The position numbers and the translations under genes are program-made. Of a stretch of DNA of 64,000 bases, positions 47,437 through 59,912 are shown one piece after another; position 1 is the stretch's first letter, and each line of letters opens with the position of its first letter. Below the pieces are notes generated by a model that was given only the letters and a program-made list of their open reading frames with translations, had not been told where the DNA came from and did no database searches. Source of the stretch: Syncephalastrum monosporum B8922 (lineage: Eukaryota; Mucoromycota; Mucoromycetes; Mucorales; Syncephalastraceae); NCBI GenBank assembly GCA_000697355.1, contig JNEN01000885.1, positions 124,001-188,000 of the forward strand. Direction: 5' to 3'.

Positions 47437-49519
47437 TTCGTGATATAACGATATCGAAAAGAAAAAAGCTGAGGAAAATTAAATAATAAAAAGGGCTATT
47501 TGAATAAAGGAACGGAATAGTCGCACTTCCGTGGAAGGAGTGACTGGAAGAGCGCAGTAAGCTGGAGGAAAGAAAGAGGAAAGAATAAAGTGAAAAGGAA
47601 AAGAAAAAGAAGAGAAGAGATAGTGTTTAGCAGCTATAATTTTTGCAGGAAAAGAAAAGCCCTTCCTTCCTCATATTCGTGCGTGTCGGATCTTTTTGAA
47701 ACACAGGGAAATTGCTTTTTCATTTCAGTTCGTGCAACAGTCGCCTGTCTTGTTTTGTTACCTATTTCCTTTAACGCAACGTCAGTGCAGATAAGGTTGG
47801 GTGATGTGCTTTACACTGACATACATACATAGTTTCTACACATGGAGAAAAGTACATATACAGACACATGCACATGCACATGCCCGCGAATGCTGTCTTT
47901 TAACTAAGCAGCACTATACGGACGGTGTTACCATATTCCAGGGGCCAATGGCCATCTCCACGCATGTGCGTATGCATGCATTTGATCATCAGAAAGTCGG
48001 GAACCCTTAATTCGCAATAATAAAATCGACTCTTGTGACACGGCCCTGTCAATGTTTTTATGGCTCCATGGATCCATGACAACACGTTCCAATGCCTCTC
48101 CGACCCTATTCTTTCCAATAACGCGGAATATGACGTGGATCGTAACACCCGGCTTCACAAACCTGCCCATGTACATAATAATAGATACAGTCCAGTTACA
48201 CCAGCCAGTTATGCTGTCTATCAAGTCATCATTCTTTGTGTTCTATAGCACAAAAATAATGAAGTCATTGAACGTCCGCCATACGAACCGACAAATTGAA
48301 GTTTGATATCCATGTGTCTAGCATGATACAGTGTCAGTCGAACATATCCACACCACCATGTGTTGTGTTGCAAGCTACAAAATGTTTGCTTATCTTGATT
48401 CATATTTTTGTTGTTGATTGTGATCGCAGTGGTTTTACAGAATACAATAGGAGCGTGCGCAAGAGCAAGCGACGAATGGCGTATGCATAGGTACGTACAG
48501 TTAAATTTATATGTATTTCATGCTGTATCGGGACAATTTCGTGTCACTCTCTACAGCTGTATTGCATGAAAATGCAAATTCACTTCATCAAACCATCCAC
48601 TGATACTTGAGGTGTTTACAATCAATGTGTGAGTTGTTATTGGTAAGGAGACGGGTCTCAGTGAAGCAGTGACCCGTCGATCACATTGACAATCGTATGC
48701 TTTTATACAGATAGTTCCAGCTCTCTTACGAACATCACTATCGAGCCCCATAAACCTTTATAAGCACCGTCGCGTCAAATATCGAAACAGCACATGCGCT
48801 CCCCGAGTCTCCTAGCCCTCGCGGAAGGAATCATCATGGTCGCGCGTAGGCTATTGGCTTCACATAAGTCAGCATATTCGTCGCTGGATGTCGCCTTATA
48901 TATGTCTTTCTTTTCAGAATTCGTTTCTGGCCCTGCTACAAAAGTAAATAACCAAGAAAATAAGCAACACCAAATTGGTCTCCACTGTGGCGAGGAAATG
49001 GATTCGTTATGTTCATGGGAGCGTCAAACACGTATAAATTTGAACATACTTCCTGGACCATGCGTGCGCGATTAAACAGGGAACCTTGCTCTATTAGCGA
49101 CTTATTGCTTCACATCATTTGACTTAACGCATAGCTTAAACAATCTGTCATCCTAATCGGTATCCTCTATATGCCCGTTTGCCCTTTATAGGTTACATCC
49201 GGAACCTGTGCTTGCTGAAACGGAAAAGTGTCTTCCAAAAAGGCGTCAGCAGAATGCTGGAGATAGCCACCCGTTGCGTGTCGAAAAAGGTAATCTTCTG
49301 GTAATTGCCACAACGCTCATATAGCAAAGTTCATCGAGGAAAGATTGCAATGACCGTTCCTATGCGTTCGATGCATTGATAACACCTCCAAGAGACATTA
49401 TAAATTATGTCTTTTATCCAAAAATCCTTTCTATGGATATATTTGAAGTGTGAGTTGCTCTGCAACCACATGCTGACTGTCTATTTATAATCGTCCTCTG
49501 TGTCTCTGGACATAGTACA
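47437..49519. other. Gene-poor region of 2.1 kb
   Basis: No gene I can support. A cacatg repeat occurs at 47865-47882. A 94-codon frame (48794-49075) has a TATAA-like box 30-40 bases upstream but no recognisable features; it might be a small gene but I do not call it. A 90-base run at 49215-49290 is open in two frames without family likeness. Confidence 0.45.
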
Positions 49520-50361
49520 TTAAGTCATCGAGCGACCGTTCGGCTCCCAGGTGAAGGTAAACCGCGGCGGTGGGGCCTGGTAGGACTTGAGTGCATCAAG
49601 CACTTCTTGGACGCTATTGCACACGACGAAGATACCAGCGCTCTCCTTTTTAATGAAGCCCTCTACATTTAATGAAGTCAGATACATGTCAGAAAGGCAT
49701 ATATCTACAAGCTTACCTTCTATGCAACGGTCAACCCACTGAACAAACAAGTCAAAATAATTGTTTGTGTTGAGGAGCAAAAGAGGCCTCGAGTGGATGT
49801 TGAGCTGCGACCACGTGATCATCTCGAGCATTTCTTCCATCGTGCCAAATCCACCAGGCAGGACAACAAAAGCGTCACTCTAAAAAAATTCAGCCCCTTA
49901 TGTAAGCATACGTTATGTGCATATCCGAATCACCCGAACCTTATCACTCATCGTCTTTTTGCGGGTGTGCATATCTGGTACGATGATAGTCTCTGCAAGC
50001 TGCTTGCTGCCGTTCTTAAACAGCGGTTCTGGAACTACACCAGTAGCCTTGCCACCATTGTCCAAAACTGCCTTGGCAATCGCACCCATGACGCCGACAG
50101 AGCCACCGCCTAACCTCCTTTTAGAACAAGCCTAACTACTATTCTTTGGGCTCTTACCATAGACGAGGTTCAGGTTGTTCTGGGCGAAGGCCTTGCCGAG
50201 ATCTAACCCGCGGCACGGCTATGAGTCAATCAAGCTGACATTGTGATCACTGATGTACCTTGTGCCTGCTCAACATAGGCGGGGCTATTTCCAGCAGTAG
50301 CACCGCAGAAGACACAGACGTTCTGGATGAGCTGCTTCGTTTGTCCTGACGAGGTATTCAT
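49520..50361 (-). CDS. LOG-family phosphoribohydrolase (lysine decarboxylase-like fold)
   Basis: LOG enzymes hydrolyse nucleoside 5'-monophosphates to free base and ribose 5-phosphate; plant members activate cytokinins. Five exons: 50259-50361, 50158-50202, 49940-50109, 49717-49879, 49520-49662, total 207 residues. Motifs: VCVFCGATAGNSPAYVEQA, LVYGGGSVGVMGAIAKAV, then the signature PGGFGTMEEMLEMITWSQL with the catalytic PGGxGTxxE. The C-terminal exon follows an intron (49663-49716) whose removal eliminates a stretch that otherwise breaks similarity. Typical members are around 200 residues. In this fungus the natural substrate is not known. Confidence 0.92.
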
Positions 50362-51028
50362 TGTCTATTAAAGAAAGATATGCGTGGTAAAAAAGAAAAA
50401 AAAAAGGAAAATGAGAAAATGCGATCCCTTAAGTATCTTTCGTTGCTGCGGTAATTTGTAACCACTGCCAATCGAATTTCTATCCACTGTTGTGGTGTGT
50501 CTTACCTTTATTTTAGACGACAAATCAATGCAGAGCTCAACCCTTTAGTATCCGGCGAAAGTGAATATATCCCTTGTTTTAATTCGATGTTTGCATGAGA
50601 TAGTGGTATGAGTCACACATCCTACACGGTATACTCAGCAGTAGGATCTTTGTGTCACGGGAAACTTAGCTGGTCCAGCCCATCAGCGGCGGTGTAGTAA
50701 TCTACGTACCTCTCGTTCTGTGCACACCCTGGATTCAAAGGACTTTTGGGGCCATTGCTCTTTTTTCAAGGAGGTATAATAAGACCAAGCCAGTCCTGAC
50801 AATGAATAGACCCTGTGGTCGATTGAGTTTGTTAAAGGAACCTAGAAACCCGGCTTATTATCTATTCACTCGACGCAAGATAAACACTTGCCAGCACGGC
50901 TATAGGCACAGTTACATCGCGCAGCATACAGCGAACACATTGTACAGGTTTTTTAATAGGTAGAGAAAGGACAAGGAAAAAGCAAATAGATAAATACTTT
51001 GTATGGGGAAATGTATATGTAAGGAGCT
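50362..51028. other. Intergenic region
   Basis: Promoter of the LOG gene (right of its start) and 3' side of the PX gene. Poly(A) run near 50395. No gene seen. Confidence 0.45.
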
Positions 51029-53810
51029 CTATCCAAAGACAGGTCGCATGACACGTTCGAGGAGTTGCAGAATAAGGACACGATTGAGAGCTTGGTCCTG
51101 GAGCCGCGTCCACAGACGATCCATGGCTGCACTGCAGTTTTGATCTCCTACCAGCTGTCGTACTGCGCTCGGAACGGCCGACGCCATTAGCAGCTGTCGT
51201 GCCTGTAGCCGGCTTGTTTCTTTTTCTTCCGCTGTCCGCTCTGGATGGGATGGCGCGAGTTCACCGTTCGGCCAGAACTTTTCGGCCACCATATCACAGA
51301 TTCCTACCAAGGCCTCAGGCGAGAGGTACTCTTGAATATACGTGCCATACTGCTCCGCAATAATTTCAGTATACGACCGGCGTACGACTTCGCGTAGCAG
51401 GTTGAGCATGGTGCGCCGCATCCAGGCTTTATTATTGGCTGTCGTGAGGTCGAAAATCTCCACAACCAAAGCAAAGGTGGTCTCGATGAGCAGCTCAATG
51501 TCGAGCGAGGAGAGCGGCTTAGTTATGACGACGGCTGCTCCGTTTGTATGGGTATGATTGGACTGCTGCTGCTGTTGTTGTTGCTTCTTTTCTTCCTCCT
51601 CATCTTCGGCCGCCATCGATGCAGGTGGTGTGGTCTCAGCCGCCGATATCTCGCGTACATACTCGTCGATGACGTGCTCGTCATCGGTATTGTTGATGGA
51701 GCTTGCTGAGCTTCGGATACTCGAAACGGATCCTTCGCGTCGCGATGATCTGCGCTTAAACCATCGCCGGGTCTGTTCTTGCGTAGGAGAAGCAACCAGA
51801 TCGTTCGTGTCTGCGCCGTTTGTCTCGGGCATGACACTCTTCACCGCGAGGGACGGCGCGCGGGCTAGCATAGACATGGCCTTTCCAACGCTACTTTGTG
51901 GACTTCCATTTGTGACCGGTGAGGAGGGCACCGAAGGCAGAGCAGCATAAGCGCTGACTTCATCCATGTACTCGTCTGCAAAGGAAATGTCTGCTGTGTC
52001 GGAGTTGCCGGAGGATCGTCGCTCTTTCCGCAGGAATGCCAAGATGAGTTGGTCCCGCCCGAGTTCTGGGTCTTGTACAACGGTGTGGATGTACCTCTCC
52101 AAAGAACGGCAGATGGTATCTGGGTCGTAGGTGTTGGATGCCGCTTGGGGAGTTCCACCGATTTTGAGCCATGACCGGATTGGATCAAGTGGTAGTCGCA
52201 GGTTGGTGCGCGCAACACGTCTAGAGTGGCGTGCGCTGATAATGGCGTGGAAGACCTCAAAATCAGCATAAGTACGCGTAATTACATAGCCGCCACCCTC
52301 TGAGCCGGCCTGGTCTTCCATGGCTGGGCGCTCGATCTGCACGATGAACATCAACTGGCTCTTGTCTGCTGGAGCTAACGGGGAATCTACCGATTGTGGG
52401 GTAGAAATGTCCATGATACTAAAGTTGATAGTGCCTGGCGAGTATATCATGGGTGACTGGATCCAGGCGTCCTCTACTTTTGGTGATGTAATTTTCTTGC
52501 GCTGACCATTGGCAGGTGATGGTCTCCGTGCTGGAGGCGATGATTCGAGGATAGGAGGAAGCGCAGCCGGGTCCATGGTATTCCGTGCGGATGGCCCGTC
52601 ATCCTTTCTGGGTTCCTCAAATACCTTGACGGGTGTTTTTTTAGATGGAATGGGAGAAGATGCTGGGGTAGGTTCGCCGCTGGGAAGCACAGAAGGGTCC
52701 TTGGTGATCTGGGCCTCCATCTCCATTTGCTTTTCGGCAATCAGACTCTCTGCTGCGCGTTCAACGACGCTTCGGATGCCGTCCTTGTTTTCGCCGTCGG
52801 TGGCCGAGTCAGCAGCGACATCACCCGTGGAGGGGTCAGCAGTGAGGTAGTCGATAATGTAGCAGTTGAGAAAATCAGGATCGCTGCAGGTGGCCATCAT
52901 GGCCTCAAACAAGTAGGTGGCGAGGAGCTCCTTCAGCAGATTGATGACCACAGGAGAGTTTGCGTCTGCGGGGGGTAAAATGCGCTTGAGGATAGTCGCA
53001 CATAGGGAGCGCAGCTGCTGGTGCTGCTCCTCCTCGGATATGAGTTGAGCAAACGGTGACTGTGGGTTTTGTTCGATGTATCCGCTCAAAGGTTGACCCG
53101 AGGCTTCAAAGTTGCGGCATTCTCTCTTTTGTATTAAGTTTTATCATCCAGGGGTTTACGGTTAGCCTCCACATTGAAATATCCCCATACACGCGCACTT
53201 CTCACCATGTGAATGATCAGAACGTTCGCAACGCCGTACAAGGTGGCCATAACAAGATCATTTCTCTCCTGTTGTAACAATGTCTTTTGCACAGCATGCA
53301 CACCGCCGTTCAGACGTGCACGTATGGAGGACTCAAACTCGAGGTTATGGTGCAGATTGAGTCCCGTCCACCAGCTGAGGACAAAGTCGCGATGGATGTA
53401 GTTGAGTAGCTTGTCGACTGCATTCGTGAGAGGCTGGTAGAAGAGCTCGAGTGTATCGTTCGCGTCTGTCTAGTAGAAACAGAGTCAGACAACCAGAGTG
53501 ACTCGACTACATTTCGCACCTCTTTGTCTCTTGAGATTTCCACCGGGGCGATCGAGTGGATGGTGCTGTCTAAAGCGTGCGATCGATATGACGGATCGTG
53601 CTGTCGTTGATGAGTGATGAAGAGGGCGCCGAAAATGAAGCCGATGGCGAGGTAGAGCGGGAACCAGCAGCCGTCAGACATAAGCAATGACGCATAAACG
53701 CTGGAGAAAGCGGCGACCAAGATGGGCAAAGCAGCACGCAGCCAGGGTCCTTCTTTGTCCAAGTCAACCGACTGGTGCAGCAGGTGGAGTGAGTCTTTCA
53801 AGAGACTCAT
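51029..53810 (-). CDS. PXA-PX-nexin C sorting nexin
   Basis: Sorting nexins of this group (Mdm1/Snx13/14/19 and fungal relatives) tether ER to endosomes or vacuole. Three exons, 53520-53810, 53206-53469, 51029-53125, give 883 residues. Two hydrophobic segments in the first 70 residues (ALPILVAAFSSVYASLL, FPLYLAIGFIFGALFI) anchor it in a membrane. A PXA domain runs from about residue 100 to 250. Residues 430-555 form a PX domain with the phosphoinositide-binding RTYADFEVFHAII. Residues 720-883 are nexin C. Unlike Mdm1 and Snx13, no RGS domain lies between PXA and PX, only Ser/Pro-rich linker. The acceptor at 53126 is the one that restores RECRNFE. Confidence 0.88.
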
Positions 53811-54979
53811 GCAGCAAGTAAGGTGTGTTGGAGTGATGGAAAACGAATCTGTGGTCTAGTTTAGTCTAGTGTCGTTTAGCGTACTGGAGATGAGTCAAGA
53901 AGAGGAGGGCTGCTTTGATTTTCCGCACAGCATTGGCTCGAAAAAAGAAAAAAGGACCAAAGACCTGTTCCACAAAGTTCAGGTTTTAATGGAAGCTTTC
54001 ACACACTCACACAGATCATAAGTATGTGTGCAAAATCATGTATAGCGGTATGTAGCTAAAAAGAAAGGAGTCAAAGGGGTCAAGGGGCCTTTACACTTCT
54101 ATTTACTGCTCGGTAGTATTACGATGATCGCCATCTTCCATCCTGTGTCTCTTCTTCCTCTTCTTGCTGACTCCTACGTCACAGCTCAAGGTCAATACAG
54201 ATACACGTTTAGCCATACACTTTCAAAAACACGACTGCTAAATAGCAACCAGACAGCAAAAGAGAAGTCTCATGCTCATCGTATGTGTTTATTGCCATCT
54301 TTCAAATGGACTTAAACGACAAACAATCATGCAGTCTGCAAGAAACACCGCATTTTCCTAACCTTATATCACGCAAATGTTAAAATAAAAAATTTGCTCT
54401 GCTGGTGGTGCGTCCAATACTTCAGATGGGCAAAACAGTATTACATGTGATATTTGTGAATTTGCATCCTTCACGCGAACGCAGCAAGGCAACCCACGCA
54501 AACTGAACGTGTGCTGAATCCATGCTGCTGTTCAATAAAAACGGAAAAATGCAAGTGTACTCGATTCTATACATCTGGAAGACAGAAATAGCCGTAACTC
54601 ATTCGGATTACATGCTGTAGCGAGCGGTGCGCCGTGCGTTGCTTGTCTGACTATCTACTCGCTGCACGTGATTAATAGCTTGCACGATATGGCATGCAGT
54701 GGAGTTGTCTGCATACCCTTATAACTTGCTCATATATTACTCGCATGTCTTCCATTGCTTTTTTTTTCTTCGTCCTCTATTTAAGCGTAAGCCAAGACCC
54801 AAGGAATGACATACTGCCAGCAGGTGCTTTCATTGCTGCATACCGATATGTTAACGAAACTGAAGAAGATTCCGACACAAGCGCTCTATCTATTGCTTCG
54901 CTGAATACATATGAACAAAATCAACAGTAATTACTAGTGTATGTAGCTACAGTACTAAAGATTACATCATGGGATATAT
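53811..54979. other. Intergenic region of 1.2 kb
   Basis: No confident gene. A frame from the ATG at 54745 (62 codons) begins with a hydrophobic segment SIAFFFFVLYLSVSQ, possibly a signal peptide, and ends acidic; without relatives I leave it as a weak possibility. Confidence 0.45.
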
Positions 54980-56985
54980 TTATGACTGTACATGTATGCT
55001 TCTGGGAAGCCTGAAAGGGTGGCCCTCGGTGTTGTACACATATTCATCGAGCGAGACGCAGTTCTTGTCGACAAACGTGAGATAGAGGTACTTGAATGTT
55101 TCTGCAAACAGATAACTTTTATGCACGTTGTCAAAAAAATTGTTTTTAAAGTTCTGCGACAGTGATTGAATCATCCTTACCTCTCCTGGAAATCATCAAG
55201 CTCGGGCGATGTTGTGTCAACGTTTGAAATTCGAGTGAACCCAGACGGCGTGCGAGTGTACTTGTTGATGGCTTGAAACATATTCCACGCAATGTCTTGG
55301 TACTTGGAATCGCCTGTCAACCGGTAGAAATAGAACACACTCTCGAGCGTTTCTGCAGAAAATTGTGAGCTTTCACATCCGGACATTAGCTATTTTGATC
55401 CATGATCTTCACCTGGTCGTAAATCATATGAGCCGTTTTCAATAGTAAATTTGCGAGTGTCGCGCTTTTTGAGGAGAGGCTGCTTATTAGACTTCCATTG
55501 CCAACTCTCTGGAGCAATTCCTGTTGCAGTGTGCTTCCAAACGTTTGTGCAAGACGACATAAAATCATGTGCGAACTCGCGGTAATTGTCTTGCTTGTTG
55601 GCATCCGTGATTTGCGTGGCACCCAACAGAATATTCCCTGGCCAAAAGCATATCTATCATTGTTATATGAGGGTCTGAAATGATGTTTTCACAAAATTAT
55701 GTTGCACCACTTACCAGTTCCTGTGAGCTGTAATGCAGCGTTTTGTCATTCAAGGATCCCACAAAAAATCGTGGCTCGTCGTCAGTGTTGTCACCATCCG
55801 TAGCATCGAACTTATTATCAGGCGAACTTCTAGCAACGGGGGCAACGAGATATTTTTGAATGCTATCTACGGACCTCTCCCATGCATTAAGATAGTTTGA
55901 CTTTGCACCATTGCCTCCCGTCAGTAAAATATGGTTCTTGATGAGATACTCGTAAAAGCTATCTGCGCCTCCACCAATGGTGATCAGACCTGCATTTTTC
56001 TTTTGTCAGCAAATCCAGTATGTATACTCTAAATTAGAAAATGATATGGTATATACTTGATTCTTTAGGCGTAAAAGTAGTGGTGTCCCAGCTGGTAGGA
56101 TACAGGCCAGGGATAACGGTAGACGTTTGCAGAATGCGATCGACAAGATTATTCGCGTAGTTGGCATATCGGTCATCATTTAGCAGCTGAGAGAGACGTG
56201 TAAATTCCAGCGAGTAGCTACCGAACTCAGCGAGATTGATGGTATCTGTCATTTGGATCCGCATACTAATAGAGCAGGTGAAATCAATGAGTCATGGGTC
56301 CCACATGAAAATATTAGGTGGCCTACTTTTGCAGGTCCATATTGGTGACGGGCGCTTTGGAAGGCGAATTATCAAAGAGAGGGAGTAGCACGCTGTTCGT
56401 CAGTTCGGTAGCCTTTTGGAGTAGGGTGGCGCTATTAGGCTGCTCGAGGTCATATGCCGCAAGCAAACCACCTAAATACCGGATGCCAGTCTCGAAACCT
56501 TTAACAGGTTGGGTGGAGTGGGTAAAGTCGATCTTGCTTATGAAATCCACTGCTTCTCGGTACTCGTTTTCGAGACCCATAATATACATGGTATCCAAAC
56601 CGTCTACGATGCTCGCTAGACGTGATGATAAGATAATGAGCTCCTGGTATGTTGTGTAAACGCTTCTGCTTTTACGCACCTCCCCAGCCATTTCTGCAGG
56701 CCAGACAAATGTTTATATGTCTGTGTGAGCGCCGTACTGTCCAGAAAGAATTGGATGTCGTACGATAACTTACCGCGAATCAGAAGAGCCATTAGACTTG
56801 GGTAAAAGCTCATCATGGCCCCACGCGTGGCGTTTGTAGCCAAGGTATGCATGCTGAAAGGCTTCTTTGATGGCGTCAGAGCGAGGTCCTGTAGAAGCGC
56901 AATGAGGTATGCCAAAGGACGCTAAAGGAGCTGCTTGCGTGCACAGCGCCAGGGCAACAGGTAGAAGACGTAGCAAAATTTTCAT
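54980..56985 (-). CDS. Class I alpha-mannosidase, glycoside hydrolase family 47
   Basis: GH47 enzymes trim alpha-1,2-mannose from N-glycans in the ER/Golgi or in secreted form. Eight exons: 56774-56985, 56680-56693, 56327-56615, 56057-56265, 55715-55989, 55413-55653, 55181-55352, 54980-55115, total 515 residues. A signal peptide ([18 protein letters not shown]) leads into [20 protein letters not shown], a family hallmark. The second exon is only 14 bases and produces [19 protein letters not shown], the conserved GWGATIVDSLDTL block. Later blocks are [49 protein letters not shown] and [16 protein letters not shown]. The acceptor of the last intron is at 55116; the nearer CAG breaks frame. Confidence 0.93.
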
Positions 56986-58282
56986 CGTAAGAGATGATCT
57001 TATTATATGATTTAACTAGAAACAAATTACTCTAGCAGACCTGCTCTTGCTCTTTTATAAGTATGCTTAACGTAAATCGCCATGCAAGGGGTGGCTTGCT
57101 TCGCAACCGACAAAATTGATGTTTAGACGAACGACCACCGAATTCTATGCGGCCAGAACATGTTATCGTTTGACTTTATCTGTGCTGTCGACGTAAATTC
57201 ATTTCATTCGCTTTTTAGGTGCAGCCACCAATGTATTCTCATGTACATACACTAATTGCTAGATACTTCAGTATAGAATACCTATTGTTCACAGGATACT
57301 CGGGGTTCTGCGCACAAACTGCCTCGCTCTATTCTGATCTCATCTCACCATTGTATATACGCGTGTCTCTCTGTTTGTTTATACAACAGAAGTATTAATT
57401 TTAATTAAAGGGGTCGGTACCGACGTCATGCGGCGCTTATGGTCATTTGACTCTACTGATGCGTATTCCCGCGAATTCTGGCTTCCTTCCCTGCCTATTA
57501 TGCAGCAGTAGCAAGGGAGCTAAACTATAATCGTCTGTCATGTTTGATTTGAGATTTAGTATACTGCATCAATAAGGGGCACCCAGGCTGGTCGCTTTTC
57601 CTATATACGTAAGCGCTGCAATGCAGCTTCAATTTTACGTCTTCCGCTACGTAGGCAGATGTTTTGAAAGAGAATAGAGTCTTCACATTTATAGAAAACC
57701 TATGGAGATAAGCAAAACAAGTGAGGTATTAAGTCAATTTCTTGATGATACAACCCCTAGAATGCGCATATATACTACGTCTTTTTGCATGCTGAGGTGT
57801 AACGACAACATATTTAAGCTTTTGACATATATATATGTATATAGCTTCACGATAATGATGACAGGGTATGTATTTACCGCTTTTCCTTGTCGACTCCATG
57901 AATCTACTAATACAGCATATATAGTTTCATACAGAGAAGTTATATATGCGACTAACACAGATATAATTACAGCTGAACATACAATAAATTCTGGTCATAC
58001 AGTAATCAAGCCCCAAGCCAAAGAATAGGATCTCGTTGGACTAGATCGCGATAACTCTATTTTCGGCGGACGTCTAGTGCGCGGCGTCAGGTGGCAATCT
58101 TTTGTGTTATCGCATAGAAACAGTGCACTGCCGTATTCGATCGTGTCGGCATCTTGTTGGATTCAAAAATCCAATAGCTGCCAGGTAACTTCTATCTTTG
58201 GTTTGTACTTCCTCCAGCCTTATGTATGTAGTGTCAAGTTTTTAATGTGCGCAAGTAAAACTCAAATAGGTAGCAAATGGAG
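56986..58282. other. Gene-poor AT-rich region of 1.3 kb
   Basis: Promoter of the mannosidase at the left. The rest is AT-rich with no gene; short TATATATA and ATATGTAT runs occur at 57828-57843. Confidence 0.45.
57053..57059 (-). promoter_or_regulatory. TATA box of the GH47 gene
   Basis: TATAAAA on the minus strand, 68 bases upstream of the ATG at 56985. Spacing and sequence fit a core promoter element; the start site itself cannot be seen. Confidence 0.5.
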
Positions 58283-58470
58283 TGTAACTGACTAGCCTAC
58301 GAAATATTGTTCCTAAATTAGTTCTCGTGGGCTACACTTCATTTTTATTCTACATAGCTAAGCGAGGGAGCCGGGGTCGTCGATACACGCTCACGGCGTG
58401 TTGGCCACTGCCTCATGTATACTGTGCAGCAGAATGCATTTTTGAGTCTCAGTTTCATATTATCAACCAC
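58283..58470 (-). repeat. Dispersed repeat, copy B
   Basis: Closely related to copy A and inverted relative to it. It keeps the tail (gtaactgactagcctacgaa on the plus strand), the hairpin (arms at 58385-58390 and 58396-58401, identical to copy A) and the intron-like end with atgcatttttgagtctcag. The CT-rich leader and ATGACA box of copies A and C are absent, so this copy is truncated at its 5' side. Confidence 0.85.
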
Positions 58471-58796
58471 AATGTGTACCACGGGAGTGGCGGAAGCGAA
58501 CACACATGAATGTTCGTAGGACGTACAAAGACTATCCAGGGAGCTACACTGGTAACTACTATAGCCGTCCATATACATGTATAAAGTTGTTACGACAACC
58601 TGGCAAGGACAAACGGTTTTTGATCGAAAATCAAGCGCCAATAAGCCCGCAAAGGGCGTTGAATGAGAAGCGCGTAGGTTCTCTTTTCAAGATGTTGCAC
58701 CAAAGTCCTGATATAGAACATGCATACACTGTGCAACAAAAAAAGACCCCCAGTCCAACAGCTACACCTTTTCATCCAAACTTATTTTTTTAAGCA
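58471..58796. other. Short intergenic region
   Basis: Between repeat copy B and the reductase gene. A 95-codon frame (58506-58793) ends just before the reductase ATG and shows no family likeness. No other feature seen. Confidence 0.4.
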
Positions 58797-59912
58797 ATGA
58801 CGCAGCCCGTGGTTCTCATCACCGGATGCACAGAGGGTGGCATTGGTAAGTCTACTGGACTTAGATTAACTCATAGCGTTGAGGTTAACGCATATTAGGC
58901 TACGGTCTTTGCAAACGATTCGCGTTCCAAGGATGCCGTGTATATGCCTCTGCACGGCGGATCGAGGCGATGTCAGGTCTCGAAGGCACGTAGAAGGCTC
59001 AAAATATGGTGTCTGAATAAATTAACAGCTTCCTTACCAGAATTGGGATGTACTCTCCTGGCGCTGGATATAACGAACGATGCATCCATCCAAGCTGCCA
59101 TCAATGTACGTACTGCAAAATAGGCTTTAAGCAAGACACACTTACGGCTATTACAGAAAGTTATCTCTGAATCTGGACACATTGGTAATTATCGGATACG
59201 GTTTCTTATAGCGACTTTATTGATGTCTTACAATATCATGATAGACATCCTCATCAACAACGCAGGAACACCGTAAGGGCAGCAAGGGATTGGCCCGACC
59301 ATGCAACTTACAATTGCTTTTTTAAGATGCTTCGGGGCATTGTTAGACGTCGACGTTCAGGTTGCTCGAGACTGTGTCGACGTGAACGTATTTGGCACGC
59401 TGGCTGTGACCAAGGAGGCAGCGACACACATGGCCCGTTGCGGGGCTGGTAAAATCATCAATGTGGGCTCCTGCGCAGGATACGCAACGACGCCTTGGAC
59501 GGGCGTATACAGTTTGTCTAAGACTGCCGTACATAGCATGTCTGATGCTTTGCGTCTGGAACTCGCCCCGCTCGGGATCCAGGTCACCGTTGTTGTGCCC
59601 GGCGCGATTCGATCCAACATTGGGGACACTGGCGAGGCAAAAATCAGGATACCCGAGGGTTCTTGGTACACCTCTGTTTCAAAGTACATAATCGGGCGAG
59701 CACAGATGTCCCAAGGATCGTACTCAACCACCGCAGATGACTTCGCCCAACATGTTGTCGCTCGCATCTTGCGTCCTCGTATGCCCCGATATATCACATA
59801 CGGCTATTACTCTGGCATGTTTTGGCTGTTTTATTACATCCCCCATTTTATCAAGGACTATTATTTGAGCAGGCGAATGGGAGTTCATCAAATCAAGAGA
59901 GTTGCGCAGTAA
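58797..59912 (+). CDS. Short-chain dehydrogenase, Ayr1-like (1-acyl-DHAP reductase type)
   Basis: Six exons: 58797-58845, 58899-58985, 59029-59105, 59157-59184, 59245-59272, 59327-59912, giving 284 residues. Classical SDR features: TGCTEGGIGYGL (cofactor loop), LALDIT, the NNAG of DILINNAGTP, a catalytic Ser in NVGSCAGYATTPW, and YSLSK with catalytic Tyr and Lys. The C-terminal hydrophobic segment GMFWLFYYIPHFI suits membrane attachment. Ayr1 reduces 1-acyl-dihydroxyacetone phosphate with NADPH at lipid droplets and ER; the resemblance is at the level of subgroup, not proof of substrate. The end of exon 2 is uncertain. A GC donor (AAG|GCACGT) gives MSGLEASLPELGC; a GT donor at 58977 gives a protein three residues shorter. 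Confidence 0.85.

Noticed and set aside
48794..49075. 94-codon frame with a TATAA-like box upstream
   Set aside because: Composition and lack of any family or splice support do not separate it from chance.
54745..54930. 62-codon frame with hydrophobic start
   Set aside because: Could be a secreted peptide, but there is no relative or clear cleavage site.
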